Source: Undaria pinnatifida
Lineage: Eukaryota; Sar; Phaeophyceae; Laminariales; Alariaceae
Direction of reading: 5' to 3'
NCBI GenBank assembly: GCA_012845835.1
Contig: JABAKD010000003.1
Span: 5,424,870 to 5,488,869 of the forward strand
Length of the DNA: 64,000 nucleotides
The notes below the pieces were generated by a model that was not told the DNA's origin, ran no database searches, and saw only the letters and a program-made list of their open reading frames with translations. The position numbers and the translations under genes were made by a program. Positions within the stretch are counted from its first letter, which is position 1; every line of letters begins with the position of its first letter. Below are positions 33,601-42,300 of this stretch, piece after piece.

Positions 33601-35372
33601 TGGGGCGTAGTAACATTTTGCTTGATATGGGTACAATTCTGCCAGTTTTTTTTCTTTTTTTCTTCTTTTTTGCATTAAAACTTGTACGCGCATGCCATGG
33701 AGTACCGGGAACCGGCTCTTTCATTAAAAACGATACATCTTGTTTCCCGACTAGAAGCGCTTAAGTGTTATTGGCCGTTTTCAAGGCCTATTGTTGGCGG
33801 AGACACTTTGTCGCCCCTAGTCCCGGTCCTAGGCCCTAAAAAAAAAAAGTGTCTGTGACCGCTACTGTTACCGTCACCGTCACCGTCACCGTCTGACGCT
33901 GTTTATGGGGATCAGTTTGATACCATATTATAAAAATATATGTGATATCCGAGTAGATATTGCAAGCGGCATGTGTGAAGGAGAAAACGTTGGACGTTTA
34001 GCTGCAACCAGCTCGTAATGTCAGATATAACCGGGGCTTGGCTTGTTTTTCCGTATTTTATACCGCGTTGCTATTTTGAAAACACACATTGATTACAACT
34101 AACTTCGTAGTCTATAAACTAGTGCTACATTTTCGCGTGATTGTTGAAATTTGCCGGTGGCTTGTAAGTTTGGTACAGGCATCTTGCTGTTTCTTGCTTG
34201 CTGTAAACCCTACGGAGTATAGTATGTTTGCTCACCTTGGAATATCTTGTCACAAAAATGAACAAGTTGTCAATTACTCCATTCGCTCGGTGTGATTATC
34301 TCCAGCAAACCTTGTGTTCATTACGTCGATCCATTCCGGTATGTTTTTTTCTTTCTCTTTTTCTTTTTCTTTTTCTTTTTCGTTGTCGGGACCTTGCGCC
34401 TACAGGCGCGTGATGTATTGACAATGACCAGTTACAATGTATTGAGAACAAACACAAGAATAAAGGCTGATGAAAATATAGAACACAAGCAGGGACACAA
34501 GCAGGGACACAAGCAGGGACACAAGCACTGATTGTGTTATGATTGTGGTATGATTGTGTTATGATTGTGTTATGATTGTGTTATGATTGTGTTATGATTG
34601 TGTTATGAATGTGTTAGCAGGGACACTAGCAGGGACACTAGCAGGGACACTAGCAGGCAAAACCCGAAAGGAAAGCAGACACGTTCTGCGGGGGCGAGTC
34701 GGACTAGGACTAGCCCATTCCAAATTACATAGAGGTCTACATGCTGATTACCACAATCAACGCCCAGGACTCACCGCCCCTGCCGCCGCTTCTGACGAGC
34801 TATAATACATAGCTTGTCGGCAACGGCGTCAAGAGCGGTGAGTGCTGATTGTTGAAGGGGGTATCCCCTTGTAGGCCGCTATGTAAGTTCGAATGGGCTA
34901 GTCCGACTTGTCCGCCCACAGTGGGTCTGCGTTCCTTTCGGTTGTTGCTACATATTTTCTACCTTCTACTCAGCTTTGCTTTCGCGTTAGGTTCTCAGCA
35001 CATTACGCGGTGACCCTATGCGAAGCGTGTAGGCCTCATTGCGAGATGTGGGGGGCATATAGCTTCCTTTAGTAGCTTCGAATGGCCGCATCTTCGACCC
35101 CCCCTTTCTCTTTATACCCTAGTAATACCCGATCAACACCCTAGTAACGTATCATTGCACTCCATCACACAAGCGTAAAATAGGACGATTTGGGGCTTCG
35201 GCTAACTCGATGACACCCCTGCGCACGTACCTGTATCGCTTTAACCATTAAGTATCGATCGACGGTGGTATACAGGTATTGTTCGAGCGGTAGCATGCTG
35301 GGGATGTTGTTCCAACTGTATTGCTGTCCAAGATGTTTGTCGATAGACACCATCACACCCATACCGGTCACA

Positions 35373-35408
<36 letters not shown>

Positions 35409-37037
35409 GATTGTAGCCACTTCCCCCACCCTGTCGCTGGTTACACTTCCTGTCGATAACCCCCCGAAATCAAGCTACCAGGTATTGGTTGTGGCCTGCG
35501 ATAGGCATTGATACTCGTAATTTCCGAGGTAGTATTGCCCTCATTATCGAAAGTGTAGCAAGCAACTGAACACCACTGAACACCACACGAACACGTCGCT
35601 CGAAACCACTGTTTGGCAGTATGAATAACAATCACATATACCCCATCGAAATATCTGGAATATCGAAGAATGCTAGAATAGTGTGGAACTACCAAAGGTT
35701 TTTAACTCCGGTTTCAAGTATATACGTTGGTATTTACCCAGAAAAAGGTATATCGGTGTTGTGTTGCGCAATTTGTCGGTACAGTAAAGAGGAAATCCGT
35801 AACATCAAGTACCTTGCATCAGCTGCGCTCAGTGACCATCTCTTCCGGATGATCGGTAATGGCCGATCGTTGCCCCCCCCAAAATGGATTATTCGTAATT
35901 GTCTTGAATGTGTTGGGTGTTGTATACAAGTCGAATTGCATCGTTAGCTCCAATAGGGGATAGGTATTCACATCGGCAGCTATCGTCGGAAACAAGAACA
36001 ATAACAGAATGGTGAAATGGTTATCGTCTGAAACATTCGAATCGTGAAAAGGTCTATCGATCGATGCCTGCTGCCCGAAACAATAGAATGGTGAATGAAT
36101 GGCCCATCGATACATCCATGCTTGAGGAGATTGGAGACAGCAGGTTTCGTTTCTCAGTCCCAACAAATATCCGTTCGCCCAAATGGTACTGTTCTGGAAA
36201 GGTCTTTCGACGAGAATCTGTTTCCGCGATAGCGTTTGAGATTTGTTGCCAATAGTTACCAGTGCGCTATGGGCCGAACAGTGGATCAGCGAAGGCGCCA
36301 CAATAGGATTGGAAACAGTGACAATCGATGCATATCGCCAGCTACAATAGCTACAATAGGCTTCCTATTGCAATGGGATCCTAACGATTGCCTACTAACC
36401 TTGAACCTATTGTCCAGGGTGTGGTCCGACAGAAGTAGATGTGTTTGCAGCTGAACCATGGCTTGTTTTTATCGTTTGAAGTGCGGCTGAGTTGGTGTTT
36501 CTTGGGTGATGTAGCTGAACCATCCAGCGTTCGGCCGCCCAATCCTGGAAATGAAATATTCTTTTTCACCCCCCAATTCAACTCGTATGAACGACCGTCA
36601 CGCTCGACTGTAACCGCAGCAAGCTGTGGTCCCAAAGGCAACGTGTGCTCCATTAACGCATGCCATTCATCGCCGAGGTTCGTTAGATACTGCCCCACCG
36701 CAGGATACCACCTCGTGTAATGCATTGAAACCAAAGGTACATATGATTTTCCCCCCTCCGCTGGTACGTTCTGGCCACGCTGTCGTATTCGTCTACCCAC
36801 CCCCCGCCCCCGCCCAAGGTGCATGCCTTCATCTGTGCCATCCTTGTGTGTGATGACGCTTACGTACTGTCTTGGTGCCGTACAATCCGGTCGTTTGTTG
36901 TTCAGGGCATGTTCGAGTGCGGGAGGTGCAAGTCGACCAAGACCACGTACACGCAGAAGCAGACGCGGTCTGCCGATGAACCGATGACCACGTTCGTCAC
37001 ATGCGGCAACTGCAAGAACCGATGGAAGTTCTGCTGA
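15225..37037 (+). CDS. TFIIS: Transcription elongation factor TFIIS (S-II), complete, 8 exons, 332 aa
   Basis: Exons: 15225-15287, 18726-18951, 24374-24507, 25550-25673, 26156-26285, 26820-26945, 32930-32993, 36906-37037; total 999 nt, all junctions GT-AG and frame-consistent. TFIIS rescues backtracked RNA polymerase II in the nucleus by stimulating transcript cleavage. Domains in order: residues 1-85, N-terminal LW domain ([20 protein letters not shown], then [10 protein letters not shown]); 98-141, a Gly/Ala-rich linker; about 142-268, central polymerase-binding helical domain ([20 protein letters not shown], then LKKNEQLR and the [15 protein letters not shown] block); 290-332, C-terminal zinc ribbon with Cys294, Cys297, Cys322 and Cys325. 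The essential acidic pair Asp313-Glu314 lies in [10 protein letters not shown]. Length is slightly above the roughly 300 residues usual in animals, mainly because of the linker. Start context GCCATGG. Confidence 0.97.
15342..15377 (+). repeat. 12-bp minisatellite, 3 units
   Basis: gagaaagtcaat three times in a row. Lies 55 bp inside TFIIS intron 1, where the exon 1 frame happens to stay open. Confidence 0.9.
16190..16340 (+). mobile_element. SINE-like body fragment
   Basis: gcgagtcgacgagggaagaa, then taaaaatgaaggcac, then a ggtgaccc-gaatctg block. The same sequence forms the body of the element at 22993-23345. The tRNA-like head is missing. Confidence 0.6.
18726..18951 (+). CDS. TFIIS: TFIIS exon 2, LW domain core (residues 22-96)
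   Basis: Begins [14 protein letters not shown] after acceptor ctgtccag and carries the TFIIS N-terminal motif [38 protein letters not shown]. Ends after a Lys/Pro-rich tail at donor gtgcta, leaving one base of an Ala codon. Confidence 0.95.
19660..19850. repeat. GGGTC-family repeat with (CCCGA)n array
   Basis: tttcacgggtcgggtcgatt, then about 12 units of gaccc (19685-19745), then gaaaacctgctgacccgacc. Reverse-strand sense relative to 7304-7412. Confidence 0.9.
20641..21563 (+). repeat. 463-bp tandem duplication, two units
   Basis: Units at about 20641-21103 and 21104-21563. Example: tttagcacggccgctgacac occurs at 20701 and 21164. The units differ at scattered sites only, so the duplication is fairly recent. 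Open frames of about 100 aa occur in both copies but have no recognisable domains and differ by frameshifts. Confidence 0.93.
22050..22170 (-). mobile_element. Poly(A) retroposon fragment, strongly 5'-truncated
   Basis: Only the last 100 bp of the element plus a poly(T) run on the plus strand (22050-22071): cctccggcggatggggaaaa, ataaagctttagctcaccac, ending at cagttgcttccgcag. Confidence 0.85.
22355..22440 (-). repeat. Dispersed repeat family E, reverse copy
   Basis: ggtattcctctgctccagag, tgactggaaccagtcctgtg, accacggactggattgtgcg, agttagtgtgag; reverse complement of 14086-14165 with a few changes. Confidence 0.8.
22993..23345 (+). mobile_element. tRNA-derived SINE-like element, copy 2
   Basis: The head gccccggtggtctagtggtt is a good pol III A box, of the tRNA-Glu/Gly kind. 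gagttcgacaccc about 46 bp later fits a B box. Body: gcgagtcgacgagggaagaa, taaaaatgaaggcacgtgcc. Tail: ggggatgataaatgggatga and an A run. Not a functional tRNA: the 3' acceptor strand is absent. Confidence 0.7.
24125..24156. repeat. Perfect inverted repeat, 14-bp stem
   Basis: gcatgggcgccggc / gccggcgcccatgc around a 4-nt loop ggat. Very GC-rich; would form a stable hairpin in intron 2 RNA about 220 nt before exon 3. Confidence 0.9.
24165..24243. repeat. AT-rich microsatellite (tgtatattatat)n
   Basis: Alternating tatatt/gtatat units directly after the hairpin. Confidence 0.85.
24374..24507 (+). CDS. TFIIS: TFIIS exon 3, Gly/Ala linker (residues 97-141)
   Basis: After [20 protein letters not shown] the exon is almost only Gly, Ala and Glu, encoded by runs of GGGGC. 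It joins the LW domain to the polymerase-binding domain; this linker is disordered and variable in length in the family. Acceptor gatgcag, donor gtgaga. The low complexity makes the exact acceptor less certain than the frame. Confidence 0.8.
24508..25549 (+). other. TFIIS intron 3
   Basis: 1.0 kb; contains the decayed exon 4 copy (25291-25375). The rest shows nothing. Confidence 0.6.
25291..25375 (+). pseudogene. Decayed duplicate of TFIIS exon 4
   Basis: After a preserved acceptor (atcgacag) the bases ctttttcggcggaggcgttg, atcgaagacgctctgaattg and ccccgttccgtttggagatg align with real exon 4 (ctttcagcggaggtcttaat, cgaagacgcccttgcggagg, ctccgttccgtctgaagatg). Indels break the frame: 2 nt extra at the start and about 10 nt missing in the middle. 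There is no usable donor before a stop, so it cannot be an alternative exon. Confidence 0.75.
25550..25673 (+). CDS. TFIIS: TFIIS exon 4, start of central domain (residues 142-182)
   Basis: Encodes [20 protein letters not shown] then [15 protein letters not shown]. It sits where the first helices of TFIIS domain II belong and is less conserved than the rest. A decayed copy of this exon lies about 260 bp upstream. Acceptor ccaatgcag, donor gtgagt. Confidence 0.85.
25674..26155 (+). other. TFIIS intron 4
   Basis: 482 bp; contains two or three diverged copies of a 30-bp motif (aatctaatgggctaccgtga type) ending close to the acceptor. Confidence 0.5.
26156..26285 (+). CDS. TFIIS: TFIIS exon 5, central domain (residues 183-226)
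   Basis: Encodes [20 protein letters not shown] then [20 protein letters not shown]. Matches the conserved AxxIExAxx..YxxKxRxLxFNLKxNxxLR helices of TFIIS domain II. Enters in phase 1 and leaves in phase 2. Confidence 0.96.
26290..26720 (+). repeat. Degenerate short-period array (catcaac / caatcaac), TFIIS intron 5
   Basis: Almost the whole intron (26286-26819) is a decayed 7-8-bp repeat: atcaacaatcaacaatcaat, agaccatcaactatgaacta and similar. Strand-asymmetric (C/A-rich on plus). Confidence 0.8.
26820..26945 (+). CDS. TFIIS: TFIIS exon 6, central domain and linker helix (residues 227-267)
   Basis: Encodes [20 protein letters not shown] then [14 protein letters not shown]. The P-x2-L-V-x-M-T-x2-E-L/M block is diagnostic of TFIIS. 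Acceptor cgctcag; donor gtgaga at 26946. Confidence 0.95.
27543..27595 (+). repeat. G-rich tract with quadruplex potential
   Basis: Runs of 4-6 G separated by one to three bases: ggagggaggggggagggagt, ggagggggagggggcgtggg. On the coding strand of the TFIIS pre-mRNA. Confidence 0.7.
28330..28880 (+). repeat. Diverged 289-bp tandem duplication
   Basis: Unit landmarks gtgtgggagcggctacctcg (28503) and gtgcgggagcggccatttgg (28792) are 289 bp apart. Flanking blocks (ttgtgcagaacgcacag / ttgtgcggagagcacat; ttggtaggttcgagtcg / tggtaggttagagtcg) recur in the same order. A weaker third remnant continues to about 29040. Confidence 0.75.
30505..30545 (+). repeat. Extra partial arm of the 30.6-31.3 kb TIR element
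   Basis: cagcactcacggggtgctgt followed by tctgacaatctactatccga and t, identical to part of the right arm at 31281-31320. It abuts the left end of the intact element. Confidence 0.85.
30551..31338. mobile_element. TIR (MITE-like) element with about 80-bp arms, interrupted by a retroposon
   Basis: Left arm: 30551-30588 plus 31030-31070. Right arm: 31259-31338, starting tacacccatcagacaaattc and ending gtacaatcacgc. As reverse complements the arms differ by one indel and one substitution over about 80 bp. The central 190 bp has no coding capacity. Without the insert the element is about 350 bp. No target duplication is obvious at its outer ends. Confidence 0.85.
30589..31022 (-). mobile_element. 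Poly(A) retroposon, fullest copy (434 bp) nested in the TIR element
   Basis: The minus strand ends in a poly(A) of about 27 after tccccatccgccggaggata. It contains the hairpin ggcagcttgcgctgcc and two further short hairpins. Flanked by the 7-bp duplication tgtcaga (30582-30588 and 31023-31029). No reading frame for reverse transcriptase, so it is non-autonomous; related fragments are at 12340, 22050 and 47520. Confidence 0.88.
31441..31600 (-). repeat. Two tRNA-like B-box fragments
   Basis: Minus strand: ctgagttcgaacccggcatg and cggtccgggttcaaatcctg, each followed by gcatgccc and a T run. The T arm folds, but no matching 5' acceptor or D arm precedes it, so these look like SINE or decayed tRNA pieces, not tRNA genes. 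Confidence 0.45.
32930..32993 (+). CDS. TFIIS: TFIIS exon 7, linker to zinc ribbon (residues 268-289)
   Basis: Sixty-four bases completing a Met codon, then [20 protein letters not shown] and E. Lies after a 6-kb intron. Both splice sites (gaacag / gtgagc) and phases fit the flanking exons, and the position fits the interdomain linker before the ribbon. Confidence 0.88.
33295..33420 (-). repeat. Dispersed repeat family A', partial reverse copy
   Basis: aaaaaactcacccatacata, tacaagtaccaacaacgcag, cttgcaaagatgactattga and cgaactcacggctgacgtcc, the reverse complement of the start of 13078-13320. Confidence 0.8.
34483..34657 (+). repeat. Three abutting minisatellites (12-bp, 11-bp, 12-bp units)
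   Basis: gcagggacacaa (34483-34528, about 3.5 units), then attgtgttatg (about 8 units, 34530-34616), then gcagggacacta (34617-34657, about 3.5 units). The outer arrays differ by one base per unit. Confidence 0.9.
35373..35407 (+). repeat. Heptamer minisatellite (cagtatg)5
   Basis: Five perfect units in TFIIS intron 7. Confidence 0.95.
36906..37037 (+). CDS. TFIIS: TFIIS exon 8, zinc ribbon and stop (residues 290-332)
   Basis: Encodes the complete TFIIS-type ribbon: [24 protein letters not shown] and [11 protein letters not shown], then TGA at 37035-37037. The RSADEPMT loop carries the two acidic residues needed for cleavage stimulation. Confidence 0.98.
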   Translation, partial: GMFECGRCKSTKTTYTQKQTRSADEPMTTFVTCGNCKNRWKFC

Positions 37038-39394
37038 CGCTGCGCGCGCGAGCGCGAGAGAGGGTCCGTGCGCGTGTGCGCGCACGCTCAGTGCTGTCGC
37101 TTCGAACTAATATGCCCTCTGGTGCATTTTCATTTCGACGTATCATACTTTATACATTTTTTTTCCATGTATTATTCGTCAAGGACAGTGAATGAAGTCC
37201 ATTTTCGTTGGATTTCGATATGTTAAAGCCAACTTGGACGAAAGTGTAAGGAATGTTTGATAGTCATATGACGATCACATGTGTACTTTAAATTTTGGCC
37301 CCTATATCTCTGTGCAGAGCGGTATCAGTATCGGTGTATCGATGAATCCGACATTCGTCAAGGAGGCAGTGTAGTAGTAATAGCTCGTGACATCCAATAT
37401 CTCGACCCGATGGAAGGGAATGACGGCATGCACCACGATCGATGGAACCAACGTGACGTGACGTGACGTGACGTGACCTGACGTGACGTGAGATCCGTCA
37501 TCATCGGATAATTTTTTGTCAAAACAAAAACAGCTGTATTATACCGACACCATGTTTAAAACTGCACCCACGACTTTCGTGACAAGCTACTTGGAATTAG
37601 TGGGGGATATTTTTTGCAGTAGTAGATATGACTAGAGTCTCTAATATGTACCAGGTACCTGCTATGTAGGATGGCAAAAAGGCATGAAACTAGTTACAAG
37701 GTAATGGGGTAGGGCGAAGAAATATCAGCATCGGACATTGATGGGCACGTCATCACGTCGACGCCATATGTCAAGGTGAGAGTAGGTGGTATGGGACCGT
37801 CAATAGGAGAACATACTAACTCCACGTTGTCGCAAAACCCGGAAAGCAGTTAACGTAGTAGTCTAGACTAATAACGTAATGCTATTAATAGTTTATTTTC
37901 GCTGATCCGCAATGTTTACGTCGAATGTTGCTTGTTACGTTATCCGAGATGGGGCGAAGAAAAAATCCGAAAACACAACTAACTTCAGGTTCGAAGCGAA
38001 ATCATCGGGAAGATTGCAGACAAATGACCAAATGCTACCAGGTATAGACCATATTGATTGCGGCAAAGCAGACAGATGGCACATGCTACGACGTTAGTCT
38101 AAACATTTACGGGTCGACAAGGACATCATAGTTCAACTTGTTGGAGGGGTTACGTCCTTCCGGAGAGCCACGAGGCGATACCTGTTAAAGGTGGAATCTG
38201 TTGAGACTGCTGTACGATCCAGAGCTAATAAATACGCGCACTAGGGGTTCATGAACAAATTCCCCCCCCAAAAAATGGAGGGAGGCTACCACGGTCGATT
38301 GTTGCGCACATCTACAACCGTTAGACTAAGCAACTGTTTAACACTTTTGCCCCGAAATAGCCCGATTCTAAGAAAAACATAGTCTAATACCCGCGTGATG
38401 GCATGAACGCGAAAACGGAAGGGTTCGTATGCGTTCCGAGCATGAACACACACTGCGGGGACGGAAGGGTAGACGTTCCCATACGGCGGTGCGGGGGGAA
38501 GGGAAGGGACGGCTTTTACAAGTAACAGAACAAAAGGAAAACGAACACGAATTTGCGAGCTTCTGCTGTGAGAAAAGCGAACAGGGGGCGGTGAAACAAG
38601 ACCCCAAAAATGGTACTCAGCCGCAAGCACATGGCACAGACAGCGTCTTGCTTGGCTGAGAAATATAGTCAAGTGAAACTATTACGATTTCGCGGGCTGA
38701 TGCCATGAGCCGGAGAGAGGAGTGGGTATCAGCTACCACCACCACGGGAGGTATAACTTTAATGGTAGTGTGATGCATGCACACGGTGCAAGCGAAGTTG
38801 AGGTCAAGAAAGGGCCTGGCGAACCTACCACGCTTTCGCGGGCTGACACTGTAGTCTAAGTAGTTCGCTTTTAAACGGGGGGGCATCAGCAAACGTTGGA
38901 CCCTGGAATACTATCAAAAATTGATGACGGACGTCGAACTATGAGCAATTCCTAGTGGAAGCTAAGATGCGATGAACAAAACAATTAACACACATACATG
39001 GTACGCAAAAACACATGATCAATCATCAATCATCAATGCCCAGCCGAAAAGGGGGAGCTTGCGCAGAGCGATTTGGCGGAAACGCGACAAACACGGCGCC
39101 TCAAGTAAGCACCTAAGACGTATCCAGTGCAGAAAGCAGAGAAGGGCCGTGAAGAAAGATATAACAGAGTGGCAAGGAGACAAACACAACGCCTCAAGCT
39201 AACATGTCTTACGTAGTAGTGCAGAAAGCAGAGGGAAAGCCAAGACAAATATATATCACCACGGTTTTGCGGGCTGCTAAGCAAGGCAAGCTTGACCGGC
39301 GGAAAGCAGACGAAATTACGGCAGGTTTGCGGCGTAGTTACGATGCCGGGGCAGGCTAAACCGGCAGGAGGAAGACGGAATCATCATTTTCGGA
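37038..39394. other. Intergenic, downstream of TFIIS
   Basis: Holds the 3' UTR of TFIIS, a pentamer array (acgtg)8 at 37451-37490 and a 93-bp diverged tandem duplication at about 39085-39240 (gacaaacac..gcctcaag..gtgcagaaagcagag). No gene found. Confidence 0.6.
37451..37490 (+). repeat. Pentanucleotide array (acgtg)8
   Basis: Eight acgtg units with one acctg variant. Confidence 0.95.
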
Positions 39395-42300
39395 CTAGCT
39401 GCGAAGATGAAGCGAGCTACACCGATGGCCGGAAGACGAGAGGAGCGCACCGACAGAAACACGCAAACATTGGTGCTGGTAAAAAACGGGGCTAACCGAA
39501 AACTTAAAGTCTAGGCAAAGCCGAGGCACCCTGAAACTATCTGAACAACTAAAGACTGGAAAAAAAAAGATACGTACGACACAACTCCCAAGACGCCTGG
39601 CGAAGGGTAGGGGCAGCAGGAAAAAGGGCAGCTCGATTAGTATCCTGGCTGCAAAGCTCCCTGTCGCGTGGCGGTGCAGACACGCCGATCCGTTGTTGAT
39701 TCTCCGCGAAGGTGTGTTGTAGGCACGACGTGGGTTGGTCTTGGAACCGGATGGTGTACGGGCTTGAAAGAAAATTCCGATGAAACACGGCCGGTGGTCG
39801 TGCAAAAGTACGCTGCGACGCTCCGAGCGCGGGACTGTGACGTCGTGGTGTTCGCGGAAGATGCGGTAGGAGCGATGTTGACGGCCGATGGCCCGGTAGA
39901 ACGCGATGGGTAATCTTGAACGGCTGCGTTTACGAGCTCCCACCACGAAACGGCGAAGGTAGGGTGCTCGCGGGCGATGCGGTAGGAGCACTGTGACGGT
40001 AGAAGACGAGGCTGTAGTATTCCCAAATGGTTAGTCGAAGGAGGTGTCGGTCACGCACGCGACGGTGAAATGTGCGTGTCGCGTAGCGTGCACGTAGACG
40101 CGGTCGTTGATGGTGTAGTAGTCCATAAAAGTGGACCGGTTAGGATGCCTGCGGTGTCCGTGGCGGTGATTTTAGCTTTTTCTTCGGCGTGGGTGACGGC
40201 GTGATGGCTACAATACACGGTGTAGGAGGTGAAGGAGGTCCGAAGTTGTCGACGATATTGATGACGGCGGGGACGGTTGGTGACTCCATGAACAGGAAGG
40301 CGTATCGGCGCGGTAGCGGGAGATGGCGATGAAATATGTCCCGGTTGGTCGGGGCTGACGGTGGCAGTGACGCCGGAGTTGGTGGTAGCGACCAGGAAAA
40401 GGGTACCTTGACGTTGATATTCTTCAAGGGGAAGGCCTATCTGCGCGGAGGTTGCAGGGGTCGGTGAAATATGTCTCAGGTAGCGCTGACAGTGGCGGTG
40501 ACGCTGGGGTCGATGCTAGTGACCAGGAAAGGGCCGTCCTGCAGCGAGGCGGCTGTAGAGGTCGGGGCAGAAATTCGAACGCAGTGGTCGCGAAAGACTG
40601 CGGCGAAGCTCAGGCGAAGATGGAGCTTTGTTCGCGAAGCCCAGATGAAGCTCTGGTCTTAGGATAACCGCGCGGTAGTGGGGGGGCTTCGATGATGCAG
40701 GATGTTAGAAGTGGGTGGTAACAGGTACTGACGAAAAACGTCGTAGTCGAAAGGCTGGTCCCACGGCTTCCAGCGGTGGCGGTGGAGCGATGACGGTTCT
40801 GGGAAAAGAAAAATCCGTCCTACGAAGGATGGGTAAAGGCTAAAACAGATGCGCCAATGGTGGGCGCAGGGGAAAACGATGGACGGCCGGAAAGCCGATC
40901 CAGGAGGAACGATGGACGGCCTGAAAGCCGATCCAGAAGGAACACCATTGTCCACGACACCTTTCCCGGAGTTGACTAGCGAACTGGAGGCGATGAGGTG
41001 GACTGATATAGACCCGATGGAGGTTGGGGCGGAGAAGGGGTCGATGGCGTCCTTGTATGGTTCGTAACGGTGAAAGTTGCCGAAAGTCTCGTCAGTGAAA
41101 GATGTTGCGTAGCGCAGGAAGGAAGGGGGTTTGAGTCCACCCAAGTCGATGCTCAGCACGGGAGGTGCACGGTTGGCGCGTCGTCGGTGAAGGGGGGGGG
41201 GGGGTGGTGATGGTGCATCGGAGCCAATCCAAACCGATACCCGGTGTGAAATGCTCGCATTTTCAACGTCACCAGCAAAGAGGCGGTGGAAGGGTCCGAT
41301 TAATGGCCAAAAAGGTCCCGTACCAGGGTCAGAAGGTTCAAAAACCTGAAAACATGTAACAAACTCGGAAAAAGGGACAGGTGGAATTGTAGATGTGGGG
41401 GCGGAAGGAGAGTGGAGCGAGCCCACCCAACCGATGCTCGGTTCGCAAAGCTCATACCCGGAAAATACCTCCACTTCAGCAGATGGGGGTGGACCGATGT
41501 GATGTGGGTTGCGGGGCAAGGAGGAACGAGCCTGCCCAAGCCGATGCCCGGCTCGAAGAGGCCATAACCGTAATGGAAGAAAAGCATAGGTTCAGATGGT
41601 AAACGTGCAAGGATACCGGGGTAAGTGGGTGGCGTTGGTGGCGCCACAGACGTGCGTGCTTCCAGGAACGGATAGGGGACCCCTAGATTGAGATGGTAAA
41701 CCCACAGGGTTGTTGGGATGAGGGGGTGGCGGCGGTCACGCCACAAACGTGCCATGAGGGATGGATGGGGAACTCGGAACCGTAGGGTTAGAACTGTTTG
41801 ATTCATTGGCAACGGAAAAATTGGTCGGTGAACAAAAAAAACGCATCACCGGAAACGAAATAACAATCCACTGAAAATAGGGGGTGGAAATAGAAAAAGC
41901 GTGTAGCCGGAGCCGAAGACGCACCAGCGCCAGTGAACTGGGGTGGGAAAGAGCATTCGCGGATGTGCCGTCGAGGAAGGCTGAAAGGTCGTTGGTGGTT
42001 CGCCGGTGACGCGGGTTTGGAAAGGTCATCCGTGTTTGTGCCGTGGAGGAAGGCTGAAGGGGTGTTGGTGGTTTGGGTCTGGTTAATGGGGGGGCAACTA
42101 TTAGTAAAGAGCTGGGTCAGTGGGGATAATCCGTGGGTTCGTCGTCGTTGGAGAAGACGGACGGGTCGTCGTTGGCCTGGGTCCGATGGCAGGTGTCCTA
42201 GAAAGCTTGACCGGGAGGTATCGTTGGAGGCTTTGTAAAGGCGGGGTGGTGTGGGCCGGGGTTGACGTAAAAAGGGGCGGCTAGTGATCAAAACGGTTGC

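Larger units (their letters stand above)
32994..36905 (+). other. TFIIS intron 7
   Basis: 3.9 kb. Holds a reverse family A' piece (33295-33420), three adjacent minisatellites (34483-34657), a heptamer array (35373-35407) and a diffuse repeat rich in caatagaatggtgaatg-type blocks (35900-36400). No conserved exon seen. Confidence 0.6.

Noticed and set aside
35819-36301. 160-aa minus-strand frame in TFIIS intron 7
   Set aside because: Overlaps a diffuse internal repeat; no domain, no splice partners.
40659-41519. 286-aa minus-strand open frame, the longest in the window
   Set aside because: Lies in the GC-rich repeat block where frames are open on both strands. The translation is Pro/Ser-rich with internal repeats and no recognisable domain.
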